A DNA stretch of 64,000 bases from positions 1,922,001 through 1,986,000 of the forward strand of contig JAPYXD010000161.1 of the NCBI GenBank assembly GCA_030998225.1, given 5' to 3'. This DNA is from Diplolepis rosae (taxonomy: Eukaryota; Arthropoda; Insecta; Hymenoptera; Diplolepididae). Position numbers and translations under genes: made by a program. This document shows, piece by piece, positions 52,261 to 64,000 of this stretch. The notes below the pieces were generated by a model, which was not told the DNA's origin, did no database searches, and saw only the letters and a list, made by a program, of their open reading frames with translations. Numbering within the stretch: the first letter of the stretch is position 1; each line of letters starts with the position of its first letter.

Positions 52261-52980
52261 TTCTACAGGAGACCCACCTGATATTGATGTTGGCTGCCGT
52301 TAGTAATTTCAAGGTTCGCGCTTCGTCCTCCTTAACGAAGGCCTTCCTAGTGCCTCTGAAGGGCTTCTTTGTCAGGGACACTACCACACCCGATGACGGC
52401 TCCGCCCTTAGGCAGCTCCAGACTGACTCAGCTATTTCTTTAGCCTCCACTGTGGGATCTATCTCCTTCTCATTGCACTTCAGTTCGACCAGGATGTCTC
52501 TCGTCCTAGTCTCTCTAATTTCTCATATTTTTACCCCCAACTCTTCGGGGTTTACGCGGCTTTTCAGATTTTTTAGAACCGTTACGTAGCTAACCCCTCC
52601 CACGGGTTTCATCAGAATAGCCCCTGATCGAGGTGGTCTTGACCGCACCGCTTTTTTTCCTCCAGCTTGTTCCTCCTCTTTTTCCGGATGTCTTTCTTAA
52701 CCAAGAACCCACTCCTCCGAATGCTTTGATGTTGGCTCTCTTGGCCTCTTTCGGGGGTCCGGAGTAGACCTCCCTCCTGGATCCAGATCAGCCTGGCTTT
52801 CCTCATGTACAAGGCTTGCCAGCCTCTTCACCCTCCTTGCCTTTTTCTCCTTCTCCTTGTCTTTGGCAATATGCAGGCCGAGGAAATGCTCCAGGGATAT
52901 AAGGTAGCGTCCATGTTTTTTATTACTGGCGCTCAGCTTCTTGATGTCCTTCTTTTCTTCCCTTATTCTTATAACATTTT
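52261..52980 (-). pseudogene. R1-type LINE (copy C), ORF1 middle part
   Basis: On the minus strand the blocks LKNLKSRVNPEELGVKI (about 52570-52520), DILVELKCNEKEIDPTV and EAKEIAESVWSCLRAEPSSG are followed by TLKLLTAANINIRWVSCRIR. This is the segment just before the zinc knuckles of R1-type ORF1; copy B has the matching VRIEWVACRIRK. The fragment stops at the direct repeat, before the knuckles. Further Lys/Arg-rich coding-like sequence extends to about 52980. Confidence 0.7.
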
Positions 52981-53628
52981 TCGATTAAACTAAAATTAGA
53001 AAAGTTGCAGTAAAATCGCAACGTTTTTTCATAAGATGTATATTTTTTTTTTTTGATTTAAAAAAATACTATTGGAAATTCAAAATTCAATTTTTTAACA
53101 ATAATATATGCAATACGAAAAAAACTTATGTTTGCAAAATTATTCGTTTCAATAAGATATACAAATTTTGTCTGACATAGTTTCTGATAAAAAGTATATT
53201 TTTTATTTTAATTTCAGAAAATATGATTAGAATTCGAAAATTCTATTATTTTGTTACGTCCGGAAACGCACAAATTTAAAATCAACAAATGTTGGCGATT
53301 ATCCTTTAGGCCAACACCCACGTGCTATAGCCTAGGGAATGCCTAATGTAGAATATGTTTTTAGCAAACTTCAGGCACGAGAAGATTACGGACCGGTACT
53401 AATCAGTAATTCTTTGCTTCGAGAGAATATTTAAGGTTTAAAACCCCAGAATCTTTAATTATGATACAATTCACATCTTCCAAACATCACTTCTGGTATA
53501 ATAGACAAGTGGGGGTTAAACAATGAATGCGTAGTTAGCTCAATTAGGACCTGGTACCACATTCAATGTAAAATACGATAATTGGCGAAATATAGGAGAA
53601 ATTGGTAAAATAATAAGAATACATCAAC
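52981..53628. other. AT-rich noncoding interval
   Basis: No gene was recognised. TGTTACGTCCGG at about 53252 looks like an LTR start, but no mate was found. Confidence 0.4.
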
Positions 53629-53803
53629 TGTGTTAAGCTCTTTTAAAGGCCTGACACTCCTTTCACAATGGGAATATTGAAGACGAACGACTACGTGCTA
53701 AGCTCTATTAAAGGCCTGGCACCACTTTCACAATGGGAATATAAAAAACGAACGACTACGTGCTAAGCTCTATTAAAGGTCTGGCACCACTTTCAATATG
53801 AAA
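53629..53803. repeat. Tandem repeat, period about 65 bp
   Basis: Two full units and one partial unit share AAGCTCTATTAAAGGCCTGG, CACCACTTTCACAATGGGAA and AACGAACGACTACG. They start near 53629, 53696 and 53761. A weaker relative (TAGCTCAATTAGGACCTGG) occurs near 53535. No coding role is evident. Confidence 0.8.
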
Positions 53804-55479
53804 CCTTAAGAATTTGAAAAATTGAGAAAATAAATAAATTGAACTTGTAGAAATTGAGTTGGGAAAACAAGTGGAATCCACATTTAGGAAAATTATAAAA
53901 TAATGTTCCTTTACTTACTTGTAATATTTATTAAAATTGGAGTTGGTACAGAAAATTGAAGGTTGAATGCCACACAGTTCACAGTACTTAGTTTGCAGAT
54001 ATTAGATGAGGAACAACCTCAGAGCTAGTACTGTTCGAAGACTGACACCCGTTAAAATTTCGGCTCGTATTTATATGCTTTAACCCCCATAAGGGCTATG
54101 TGTAAGAGAAGAAGAGCAAGAGTGTTGATAAGGATTATACCGAGTGTCCTCGTATTCTCCTTGACTTTTACATGAATCCATAATTCAGATCTTACATTTG
54201 TGATTTTCTGTATATTACAGTTTTTAATAAACTTACTCTGTTATGTTAGGGAAAATTGTTATTTACGTGTGAAAGTTTCATATTTGCATGTGTGACGTCC
54301 TAAGTTTTAAATTATAATATATATTTCCTACCTAGTCTAGAGCCAATTCCCCGAACTATGTTCCTCTGTTTATTGTTAAAATTAATAATTAACCGGGTAA
54401 AGGACAAGCCAAATCAATCAGTTTATAATTGATGTTAATAATAATTTATTATAAAAAAATACAACTTTTATTTTGACCCAAGCGACTTTTAATTTTAGGT
54501 TGCAGGCTATTTTCCTTTGGTTGGTCGAGTCTGATTGGTCCAACCTTGAAGAAAAACACACCGTGAGTCTAAAGGGCTCAAAAAGAAAAGAGAAGAGAAA
54601 TTTAATAAAAACAATGTTATTTTTACTTACCGTTTGTTCTTGATGAGGAGGCCTCTTGAAAACGTTAATCCTTCAGGTTCTGTTGATCCTCTGGTAATCG
54701 GGTACCTCCCCTGATTACCCTTGTTGACCAACAGTGGCAGGTTAATCCTTTGTTTAATGGGTATCCTTGTTTTGATACCTCGATGACAATGGAACTAAAT
54801 CCAATGTTATAGAAATTCAATCCGTTGTTAATAGATTAGTTTTCCCGTGCACGTGGAAATTACGGCCACAAAGATTTATTAGGGTACGGCGACGAAAAAC
54901 CGGTTCTAATGATGTTGCTCGATCTTATGCTCCCTTAGACTGATGTTTAGGCCTTGCAGCCTGGCTTATATTGTCGTCTGTAGTTTCAACTCGTAGGTAG
55001 AAAGTATGGGAATTTGAGTGCCATGGTTTCAATAGATTTTTCGAAGTCCATTAGAATCTTAGGTGGCAGTGTGTTGAGTTGAGACTATGGGCCAGTTTGC
55101 TGGTGTGCTGCGTTGGTGAGCTTAGTGACTCACACCGATTTTCCAAGTCCATGTGGGTCATGCTTTCGTGGTGTGGGTGTACTCACATCTTCTCAAGGGC
55201 TGTGTAAACCCGTGCCACCAGGTTTTTAGGTAGACTTAGTCGTAAGGGTCAATGACATTGTTCGTATACATAGGTAAGTAATAGAGTAATTATAATACAA
55301 TTGTTGTACATAAATGGTGATTATGATTTGTTTACAATTCTATTAATCTTTATATTTAAACATTGTTTTTGTTTATAAAATAACATAATAATAATAATAA
55401 TAGTGATTTGAATAGTTATTAAAAAGAACGTATTTTATAAATAATTGCTGATCGTTGATTAACATCAAATAAGAATATT
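53804..55479. other. Noncoding interval, partly GC-richer
   Basis: The region 54480-55260 has more balanced composition than its surroundings but no long open frame, no TIRs and no recognisable domain. It may be an old LTR or element remnant. This could not be shown. Confidence 0.35.
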
Positions 55480-55800
55480 AACAATAATGATAATTATTAT
55501 AAACATTATTATTATAAAATTTGAAGTAACATTATTGTTATATAATATTTGTTGCAACTTTCAATAACAATATGAAATAATTATAATAATAGTGATTGGT
55601 AATTATTGCAAATACAAAAATTGAAGTAACATTGTTATTATTTAATATTTGTTGCATTTTGACAATTATTCTTAATAACAATATAAAATATTAATAATAA
55701 TAGTGATTAATAATAATTTTAAATACGAAGGTTGAAGAAATATTGTTGTTATATAACATTTGTTGCATTTCGTTAATTGTTATTATTAACAATAGTAATA
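55480..55800. repeat. AT-rich minisatellite-like repeat, period about 110 bp
   Basis: About three units contain TTGAAGTAACATTRTTRTTA, TAATATTTGTTGCA and AATAATAGTGATT. They are separated by AT-only spacers of varying length. The flanks (55380-55480 and 55800-55920) are made of the same AAT-type simple sequence. Confidence 0.65.
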
Positions 55801-55959
55801 ATAATAGTTAATAAAATAAAAGGTAATATTATAATTAATAAAATAATTATAATTAATAATTAATAAAAGGTAATATTTGTTGTAATTAATATTTTATCAA
55901 TAAAATCAATTCTTTATTGATATTTAATTAATAGTAATAGTGGAATTATTTATAAAAAA

Positions 55960-56130
55960 CACACCTCCATGGCCGCATGCCCCTGAGGCAAAGCGAGCCG
56001 CCACGCCAGCTAGCAGAGGAAAAGGATCCCTCCCCCTATCGAGCTTTCTCGTCTTTAACTCTAGTGTGACGAATGACTCGATGAGCATCCGGAACCAGGA
56101 TCTCCAGAACGTGGGATTTTTCGGCCCCCA
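55960..56130 (-). pseudogene. R1-type LINE (copy D), extreme 3' end
   Basis: The minus frame reads SWFRMLIESFVTLELKTRKL, matching TLIESFVTLVMKTRELDG at the end of copy A ORF2. Only the last 40 or so codons are related. It is a strongly 5'-truncated copy. Confidence 0.7.
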
Positions 56131-56803
56131 CCACGTTCCCATCTGGGAGAAATACATGCAAACGTGGCGTGTCAGTGTGTCGGCTCTGCTACACGCTGCG
56201 GTCACCAGCTTCGTGTAAAGCCGAAGGTGCACGAAGACGGACTTCGTTACAATGCTTGAGTTTTCAAGTTATTTTTAGATTTCACGCTTTCGTTTATCGA
56301 GTCGAAATTAAGAATTGTATTTTTCTCGAGTACGTGCAAAAGAGGCGCGAAGCAGACGACGAATTTGAATTTACGAAGTATATAGTTCAAGAAATAACAC
56401 TTTTCTTCAATTTCTTGAAGAAAGTCTGCATGAAATAAACATCAGTATGATCTTGGAAAATTTCATGAGGATTTCAACACTTCAAAAATAAACTTTCAGT
56501 GAAATTTAGTGACAATAAATGTATAAAATTTGAATCAATATATAATTTTCCATTCAAATTTATATACTTCTTACTAATTTTGTACATTTAACAATTTTTC
56601 AATTAGAACAATATTTTCTATCAAGATAAAATGAACATAAAATTCAAGTTCATAATTTATATTTTGAGTTATATGTTAGAAATATCTTGTTACAATTTGA
56701 CAAGATTTTATGGAGGAGTGCAATCTTTTGGATGAAATATTTTGTAGTTCTTAATTTGTCTGTCCGTCTGAAATCGTAGTAAGATTTGAACAGTAAACAA
56801 CAA

Positions 56804-58580
56804 ATTTTCCAATAGAATTCAGGATCAATAATAATTGATTCAGGAAATACTTCAACTCTGTAGAGCATTTTTGTATTTCGAATTCAAAATGTGTGCTTAA
56901 GCCAAAATAAATTAAGCTGAAAATGTAGATATAAAACTAATTATGTCATGTTTATGTCTTCTTAATGGAAAATACTTTGCATATAATTCTCTAATTCGAT
57001 ATTTTTTTAATGTATGAACATTCAAGAAATTGATAAATATTCCATCTTTTTATAGGAACTAAAAATTTCCGGATAATGCTTTGATTGAGAAAGCTAAAAA
57101 TTTGTCAAATATTGATAGAAATTGCAATTTTACAATTGCATTATTTTTCAAATATTTTAACATCTCTTCAATCTTGATAATTCTTACAGAACTTTATTTC
57201 ATGTGAGTGACTTTTTCTTTTTCTAATGAAAGATTTCGTAATTCTAAATTCGGCCCAATTCGTAACATTGTAAAAAGATTTTAAAACTTCATAAAAATTT
57301 TTTTTCTGTTTTATTCAAAGTCAATAAATATTCAATGTTTGGAATCCAAATATTAAGTAAATGATTTTTAATTTCTGGGAATAAACTGCTTTAATAAGAC
57401 AATCTTTCTTCTTTGTGAGAAATCTCAATTTTAAAATTAAAATTCTACGCATAGGATACAAAAACATAATATGAAAATACTTTTATTACAGAATTTTGAA
57501 ATATACAAGTTGACCAATTTTTAATCGAGTAAATCGGCTACTTTAAGCAAAAAATTATGTTAAAAATATATTATCAAAAAAAATAAGACACATTAAATTA
57601 CGGTTTAAAATCCACATTCATAGATTGATGGTAAAAGCAGTTTAAAGTTTTTTAATCTTACGTTTTAGTGACGTATGCACAGACTTTTAATCAGATAAAT
57701 GAAATGCTTTATAGAAAGTCAAAATTTTCTTATTACTGCACTTAATCAAATTTATAAAGTAAAAATATTTTTTAATTGATGCTTTCACTCAATTCTTTAA
57801 ACATTCATTAATTGAAAATTGTACTCAAAATTTAATCTTGCAGCGTTCCAATATTCCCACAATGTTACAAAATCTTATTAATCATTATTTTAGTCGAATT
57901 ATTTTCAAAATATTTAAAAAATAAATGTAAATATTTTGATTAAATACTCTGTCAAATTTTGCATTTGACTGATCTTGCAAAATTGTTGAAAGTTTTGAAT
58001 ACCGATAGAAGAAACTGTAAATAAAATTTTATGTCCATAAATGCTTAAAGTTCTATATAGAAATATCAACTACAACATTCTCAAATTTTATAAATAAACT
58101 ACTAAATTCAAAAAGTTTCGGATTTTTTAAAAACTGTACAAATTTCAAATATGAATCAGTCAAAATCTACTGATTATCAGTGAAATTTGACTGATTTAAA
58201 TAACTAAAAACAGGTTACTGTGAATCAGTCAAATTTCACTGATTACTTCAGTGAAAAGTAACTGATTTAACAATTAAAAATATTGTTTCCACTGATGATT
58301 CAGTGAATAGGCAAATCACTGATTCAATCAGTGAAAATTTGACTGATTCAGATTTAGAGTGTATACAAATTTCAAATATAAAGTGTACTCTGTACATTAA
58401 TCAAACAAATTTAGAAGATGAATATTTTAATAAATATTCCTAAATATCATTGGAATATGATACATATCGATTTAGAAAAAACTTCTTCAAAGTACTCAGA
58501 CATTTTTCTTATTTTACGACATTTTTGCACCATGTTTGACCTTTGGGTAGGACTCAAGAAAACAATTGTAGACATACATA
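56804..58580. repeat. Left arm of a large inverted duplication
   Basis: From 58580 back to at least 56804 the sequence is repeated in inverse order at 62225-64000 with only scattered differences. Example: AATTCTATTGGAAAATTTG at the very end of the window mirrors 56804-56822. The inner border is near CAATTGTAGACATAC (58565-58580). The outer border cannot be set because the right arm runs off the window. A MITE at 58150-58365 lies in the arm. Confidence 0.88.
58137..58378. mobile_element. CACTGATT-rich palindromic MITE in the left arm
   Basis: The body (about 58152-58362) is a dense set of CAGTGAA, CACTGATT and GACTGATT motifs in both orientations. It begins TGAATCAGTCAAAAT and ends ACTGATTCAGATTTAGAGTG. 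A 16-base direct repeat TACAAATTTCAAATAT flanks it (58137-58152 and 58363-58378). The mirror copy in the right arm is at about 62435-62665. It has no coding capacity. Confidence 0.7.
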
Positions 58581-59244
58581 CATACTAGTAATAGTTCAAT
58601 AAATTTTATGTACACTTTCAAGGCACATCGTTTTTCCTTTTGTAAAAATTTTCAAAACTTCTAATTTTTCAAGTAATTGGGAGAAGTACATTTAAAAAAA
58701 AAATTGTTTTCTCTACTTCCACTCGCGCTAGCTTAACAAATTTTCAGAATTTTACGATTTTATTAATATTGTATTAAGTGTCTACATTTTCTGAAACTAT
58801 CTATAGGAGAAAAATTTTAATACTTTAGTAAAGAAAGTTTTCTGAAAAGTTGTAGCTCAATCAGATTAATAGCCAAAAAGTTACCAATGTTTTAAATCGC
58901 AAGCGAACGGTATAGAGGTCAAATTGGAGACGAAAACAAATAATAATAGCAACCTTCTTTTGTTTTCTTCTAAGATATACTTGATTCTCGCTTTATGCGT
59001 TATTTGAGAAGTCAAGAGTGTGGATTCTTCATATTTTTATCGAAATTCCTTATTGAAAACGGCAAAAGTAAGAATATTATATTATTATTTGGTGATACGT
59101 GAGTGCTCTTACGTACGTTATTGTTTGATGCTTGTGGGTAAGTTTATTTTGTGAAACTTAATTTGTGTGCAGATTACAAATTATTCACATTCGCTCAATT
59201 TTATCGACTTTTCATCTTATTAATTCTTTTCAAATAATAATTTA
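58581..59244. other. Upstream region of the hAT gene
   Basis: Noncoding sequence between the left arm and the transposase start. No TATA box could be chosen with confidence. GTAAGTTTATTTTG near 59138 resembles a splice donor, so an untranslated first exon is possible. Confidence 0.4.
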
Positions 59245-61471
59245 TTGTTCACAATGAGTAATCCGGTTGACCCAAATTCGAGTGTTTTGAAGGACAGCCA
59301 GGTTCAAACGAAGGTTGAGCAGCGTTTGAACTCTGGTTCAAACGAATGTCAACCCGCTAGAAAAGTCATGAAAAATGCAAAAAACTTTCAGTTGGGATGG
59401 TTTGAGGAATTTCCGTCGTGGAGAGAGTGGGTGGTTACATTAGCAAATGAAACAAGATTTCATTGCAAAATTTGCAATAAAACGTTGCTATGTGGCAAAT
59501 CGGAAATTGAAAAGCATGAAGCATCTTTATCACACAGAAAGAAGCAAGAGTTTTCAAATAAATTAGAATGTTATGGAGTAGTAAGTGAAAATTCTTCTTA
59601 TGTAACTGCCAATTCTTACAGTGTTGAACCTTGTGTAGCAAGTTCTTCTGCTTCAGAATTCACAAATTCCACGATTCCGGAAAGTGTTACTTTGAAACAG
59701 AAAGTACCAGAAGCAGAGATTAGGATTAGTACATTTTTCGTAGAGCATAATTTACCATTCGCGATTTCATCAGAATTGATAGGACTTTTCCATGATATGG
59801 AACCTTCGGTTTTAAAAGACGTTAGATTGAGCCACACTAAAATGGTCCTAGTTGTAAATAACGTCGTATGTGCTGCTGAAACTGATCGCATGGCAAATAT
59901 TTTGCGTAAGCAGTAGTTTCAGTGTAAGAAGACGAAACGACCGACAGGACTCTAGAAAAGTGGCTGTCATTAATGGTTCGATATGTGGAGCCAACGACAT
60001 TTTCTATCAGGGTGGAATTGCTCCAGCTTATTAATGTAAATGCTTCGGATTGTTCTGCCTCTAAAATTTTTGATGCGTTCGAAAAAGCATTGTCCGGGCA
60101 GAAAATCCCTTTATCTAATATCTGTGCTTTAGCTTGTGATAATGCACAGGTGATGGTCGGCAATAGGTCCTCATTTAAACAAAATTAAAGGAAAAAAGTC
60201 CCCGTTTAATTGTTTTCCCGTGTGTCTCGCATTCGTCAGCAATTGTAGCAAAATATGCTTGTGCCACAATCCCAGATGTAGAGGATTTTATCAAAGATTT
60301 GCCAGCTTTTCTTAATGCTAGCTCCAAGCGAACGCCTATTTTTCGATCGATTGTTTTGGAATTAGGAAATGACTATCAAAAAATTCCTAGTCATTCTGAA
60401 ACTCGCTGGCTTGTCCGCTATCGATGCATAGATATTATAATAAAGAATTGGGAAGTTATTCTTCAGTATCTTATGGTCCTCGTATCTGAGAAGGTAGAGA
60501 AGGCCAAAGACTTGTTAGGAAAAATGCAGAATCCTTTGACACTCGCATATTTCCTATTCTTGAAATTTACTTTGAATAGGTTCAACGTATACAATGCGAA
60601 ATTTCAAAGTCGCGAAACAATGGTACAGGAAATCTAGCCAAACTCGGCTAAATTCTTCGTATGGATTCTTAGCAGTTATTTGAAAGAGGGTCTTCTTCAA
60701 CCGAATTTATTCTTTCAAATCATTAGAAATGTTAACTTTGCAGATCCTAGTAATCAAAAGCCGCTTCAAGACATTGACATTGGTAAGGAAACGCGAGAAT
60801 ATTTCCAGCAGCAACTTACAAACAAGAAGTTGCAAATAGTAGAAGTTGATCTATTTCTTCGTAATTGCTTGAAATTTTATGTCACAGCAAGCGAAGAAAT
60901 TCGCAATCGACTTCCTTTTGATGACATCTTTTTGTCTTGCGTTGCTGTTTTCCGGCCTCAAGTAGCTTTCTATGCTGATCGAAGCGAAACTTTTCCTAGG
61001 GTCTGGAAAGTTTCTCAAGATTTAGGGTCGTTTGATAGAATAGGTGTACAAAAAGAGTGGGATTCTTTACTCAAAATCAGACAGGAACTTAAAGAAAAGT
61101 GGTAGAATTTATCTTTTGACGAAATGTGGTCTAGTATCGGTGTATCGTCGACGAGTACAGGAGAAAAACTTTTTCCAAATTTGACCTCAGTATTGAATCA
61201 TGTTCGGAGTCTTCCTCATTCAAATGCTGAGGCGGAGCGAGGTTTCTCCATGCTCACGGACGCGAAAACTCCCAAAAGAAATCGCTTAGGAAACAGGACG
61301 GTCAACTCAATTTGTGTTACTCGATCAGCCCTAAAGGCGAGAGCTGAAACAGCCAGAACAACGAGCATCACTTCGAAGCATTTGCAATTAATGACCGAAA
61401 ATCTATATGAGATGGCAGAAAGTGATAGGGAAAGTGGTTTGTCGCTCTTCGCTCACGAAGGAGAGAATTAA
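59245..61471 (+). pseudogene. hAT-superfamily transposase with N-terminal zinc finger
   Basis: The product would cut and paste hAT elements. The first frame (59245-59916, 223 codons; inner Met MSNPVDPNSS at 59254) has FHCKICNKTLL...H...H, a zinc finger of the kind found at the N-terminus of such transposases. After a shift, the catalytic region starts with EDETTDRTLEKWLSLMVRY (first acidic residue) and ICALACDNAQVMVG (second). Then follow SETRWLVRYRCIDI (60399-60440), a helical part with KEWDSLLKIRQELKEKW, and the dimerisation domain LPHSNAEAERGFSMLTDAK (near 61213-61270). At least four breaks (59916, 60187, 60637, 61105) interrupt the reading, so it is inactive as it stands. Confidence 0.9.
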
Positions 61472-62224
61472 TTCTCTTGGCCAAGGCATGGCGTTAATCA
61501 ATTTCAAACCCCTTTCTTACTCACAAAATAATGACATTTTATTTCTTATATCAGAGATACGTTCTTTATTCCTTTCTTCGCGTGCCTCGGGTATGGAAAT
61601 TGTTTAGTTTTAATTATTATTTTGTGAGTAAGAAAACATACTGAAATTGAGTAATATCACGCTTTGGGCATAAGTGAGAGGCAAGGGGACTCACAATAAT
61701 CGAGCACCCCAAATCATCCCGAATTAATCAAACTTCTTCATTACTTGATTTAAAACAAAACATTTTTGTTCGACGTATACTGGCATTTGATAGAGGTAAG
61801 CCTGAAGTACGGGCTACATGTGTAGCGTTTTTTACCACTTTGCTTCATTTTTGTCCGTTGTTCTTTTTGCTTGAAAGCAAAAACCCTTTTCGTTTCGTAG
61901 GACGTGGACTAGGCCTACAGGGGATACCACGTAAAAAAAACGAGCCTTAAACTCTACCTCCGTGGTGGTGTGGAAAGGAGTTTTATTTCAGAATATTTGG
62001 GATTCTCTAAGAATGAACCAGCTTTTTTATTTTAATATTTCAAATGTTTTTTCTTTCTTTTATGTTTAAGGCAAAAACTAGATCTAAAAAAAGCAAAAAA
62101 ACCTATTTCTCTAATTGCGTGCAAGATTAGAGCCGAATCTATGCAACCGATTGTTAAAGGTTTTAAAAGTTTTCGCTTTAATTTAAAAAGCAAGTCTTCA
62201 TAGTATTTTACTAAGTAATGAAAG
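61472..62224. other. Downstream region of the hAT gene
   Basis: Noncoding. A GC-richer stretch (61790-61980) contains GGACGTGGACTAGGCCTACA and similar sequence of unknown nature. No hAT-type terminal repeat or 8-bp duplication was recognised here or upstream of the gene. Confidence 0.4.
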
Positions 62225-64000
62225 TATGTCTACAATTGTTTTCTTGAGTCCTACCCAAAGGTCAAACATGGTGCAAAAATGTCGTAAAATAAGAAAAATG
62301 TCTGAGTACTTTGAAGAAGTTTTTCTAAATCGATATGTATCATATTCCAATAATATTTAGGAATATTTATTAAAATATTCATCTTCTAAATTTGTTTGAT
62401 TAATGTACAGAGTACACTTTATATTTGAAATTTGTATACACTCTAAATCTGAATCAGTCAAATTTTCACTGATTGAATCAGTGATTTGCCTATTCACTGA
62501 ATCATCAGTGGAAACAATATTTTTAATTGTTAAATCAGTTACTTTTCACTGAAGTAATCAGTGAAATTTGACTGATTCACAGTAACCTGTTTTTAGTTAT
62601 TTAAATCAGTCAAATTTCACTGATAATCAGTAGATTTTGACTGATTCATATTTGAAATTTGTACAGTTTTTAAAAAAATCCGAAACTTTTTGAATTTAGT
62701 AGTTTATTTATAAAATTTGAGAATGTTGTAGTTGATATTTCTATATAGAACTTTAAGCATTTATGGACATAAAATTTTATTTACAGTTTCTTCTATCGGT
62801 ATTCAAAACTTTCAACAATTTTGCAAGATCAGTCAAATGCAAAATTTGACAGAGTATTTAATCAAAATATTTACATTTATTTTTTAAATATTTTGAAAAT
62901 AATTCGACTAAAATAATGATTAATAAGATTTTGTAACATTGTGGGAATATTGGAACGCTGCAAGATTAAATTTTGAGTACAATTTTCAATTAATGAATGT
63001 TTAAAGAATTGAGTGAAAGCATCAATTAAAAAATATTTTTACTTTATAAATTTGATTAAGTGCAGTAATAAGAAAATTTTGACTTTCTATAAAGCATTTC
63101 ATTTATCTGATTAAAAGTCTGTGCATACGTCACTAAAACGTAAGATTAAAAAACTTTAAACTGCTTTTACCATCAATCTATGAATGTGGATTTTAAACCG
63201 TAATTTAATGTGTCCTATTTTTTTTGATAATATATTTTTAACATAATTTTTTGCTTAAAGTAGCCGATTTACTCGATTAAAAATTGGTCAACTTGTATAT
63301 TTCAAAATTCTGTAATAAAAGTATTTTCATATTATGTTTTTGTATCCTATGCGTAGAATTTTAATTTTAAAATTGAGATTTCTCACAAAGAAGAAAGATT
63401 GTCTTATTAAAGCAGTTTATTCCCAGAAATTAAAAATCATTTACTTAATATTTGGATTCCAAACATTGAATATTTATTGACTTTGAATAAAACAGAATAA
63501 AAATTTTTATGAAGTTTTAAAATCTTTTTATAATGTTACGAATTGGGCCGAATTTAGAATTACGAATTCTTTCATTAGAAAAAGAAAAAGTCACTCACAT
63601 GAAATAAACTTCTGTAAGAATTATCAAGATTGAAGAGATGTTAAAATATTTGAAAAATAATGCAATTGTAAAATTGCAATTTATATCAATATTTGACAAA
63701 TTTTTAGCTTCCTCAATCAAAGCATTATCCGGAAATTTTTAGTTCCTATAAAAAGATGGAATATTTATCAATTTCTTGAATGTTCATACATTAAAAAAAT
63801 ATCGAATTAGAGAATTATATGCAAAGTATTTTCCATTAAGAAGACATAAACATGACATAATTAGTTTTATATCTACATTTTCAGCTTACTTTTTTGTGGC
63901 TTAAGCACACATTTTGAATTCGAAATACAAAAATGCTCTACAGAGTTGAAGTATTTCCTGAATCAATTATTATTGATCCTGAATTCTATTGGAAAATTTG
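62225..64000. repeat. Right arm of the large inverted duplication
   Basis: Mirror of 56804-58580, starting GTATGTCTACAATTG and continuing to the window edge. Differences by eye are a few percent, including small changes such as GTCCTATTTTTTTT near 63211. The MITE at 62435-62665 is the mirror of the one in the left arm, so that MITE was there before the duplication. Confidence 0.88.

Noticed and set aside
53252..54300. Possible solo LTR beginning TGTTACGTCC
   Set aside because: No matching second LTR, convincing CA end or target duplication was found, so an LTR call is not supported.
55320..55920. Centromeric satellite
   Set aside because: Only about three diverged units of roughly 110 bp are present, surrounded by AAT-type simple sequence. 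That is too little to call a satellite array.

Overview
This window looks like an AT-rich arthropod, most probably insect, genomic segment. It holds almost no ordinary host genes and is built mainly from transposable elements nested inside one another. The case for an insect rests on the mix of families: a Ty3/gypsy LTR element, Jockey- and R1-type LINEs, DD34D and DD41D mariners, a P-like THAP remnant, a TTAA (piggyBac-like) element, a hAT transposase, and many long-TIR foldback elements and MITEs. The species cannot be named from the sequence. No tRNA, rRNA or CRISPR array was seen.

Layout. 905-3734: a foldback element with a perfect 7-bp target duplication and an expanded array of subterminal repeats. 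5815-7308: a cluster of palindromic repeats with a TA-flanked MITE inside. 7645-17281: a palindromic element whose right arm was hit by a nearly intact gypsy-type retrotransposon (8390-17213; 1792-bp LTRs almost identical to each other, ACAT target duplication, gag and pol in different frames joined by a canonical A AAA AAC slippery site). 17655-20150: a decayed Jockey-like LINE on the minus strand, interrupted by a MITE and by a P-like foldback element with a perfect 8-bp duplication. 20325-24745: a large palindrome holding a TA-flanked element, which itself holds a third palindromic repeat. The palindrome carries three hammerhead-ribozyme-like cores. 27941-28925: a mariner relic. 28926-39345: mostly AT-rich noncoding DNA with three small inverted-repeat elements.

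39351-41351 is a GC-rich island that stands out from everything around it. On the minus strand a compact gene can be modelled: TATA box, two 78-bp repeats in the leader, a Kozak-like ATG, a 10-codon first exon, a phase-0 intron holding eight stem-loops (several with GGAA tetraloops), a long exon for an Arg/Pro-rich protein, then a stop followed at once by AATAAA. I could not assign it to any family. It is the most novel-looking object in the window.

42028-42527 is a mariner MITE and 44211-45310 a DD41D (rosa-like) transposase with one nonsense codon. 45726-52260 is an R1-type LINE between 103-bp direct repeats, split by a TTAA-flanked element that carries a second, oppositely oriented R1-type LINE. 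The two copies have lost complementary parts (RT core versus endonuclease). Further LINE scraps and tandem repeats follow to 56230. From 56804 to the window end there is an inverted duplication with arms of at least 1.77 kb around a frameshifted hAT transposase gene (59245-61471).

Taken together the window is a record of successive insertions. The order can be read from the nesting, and the gypsy element is clearly one of the youngest arrivals.
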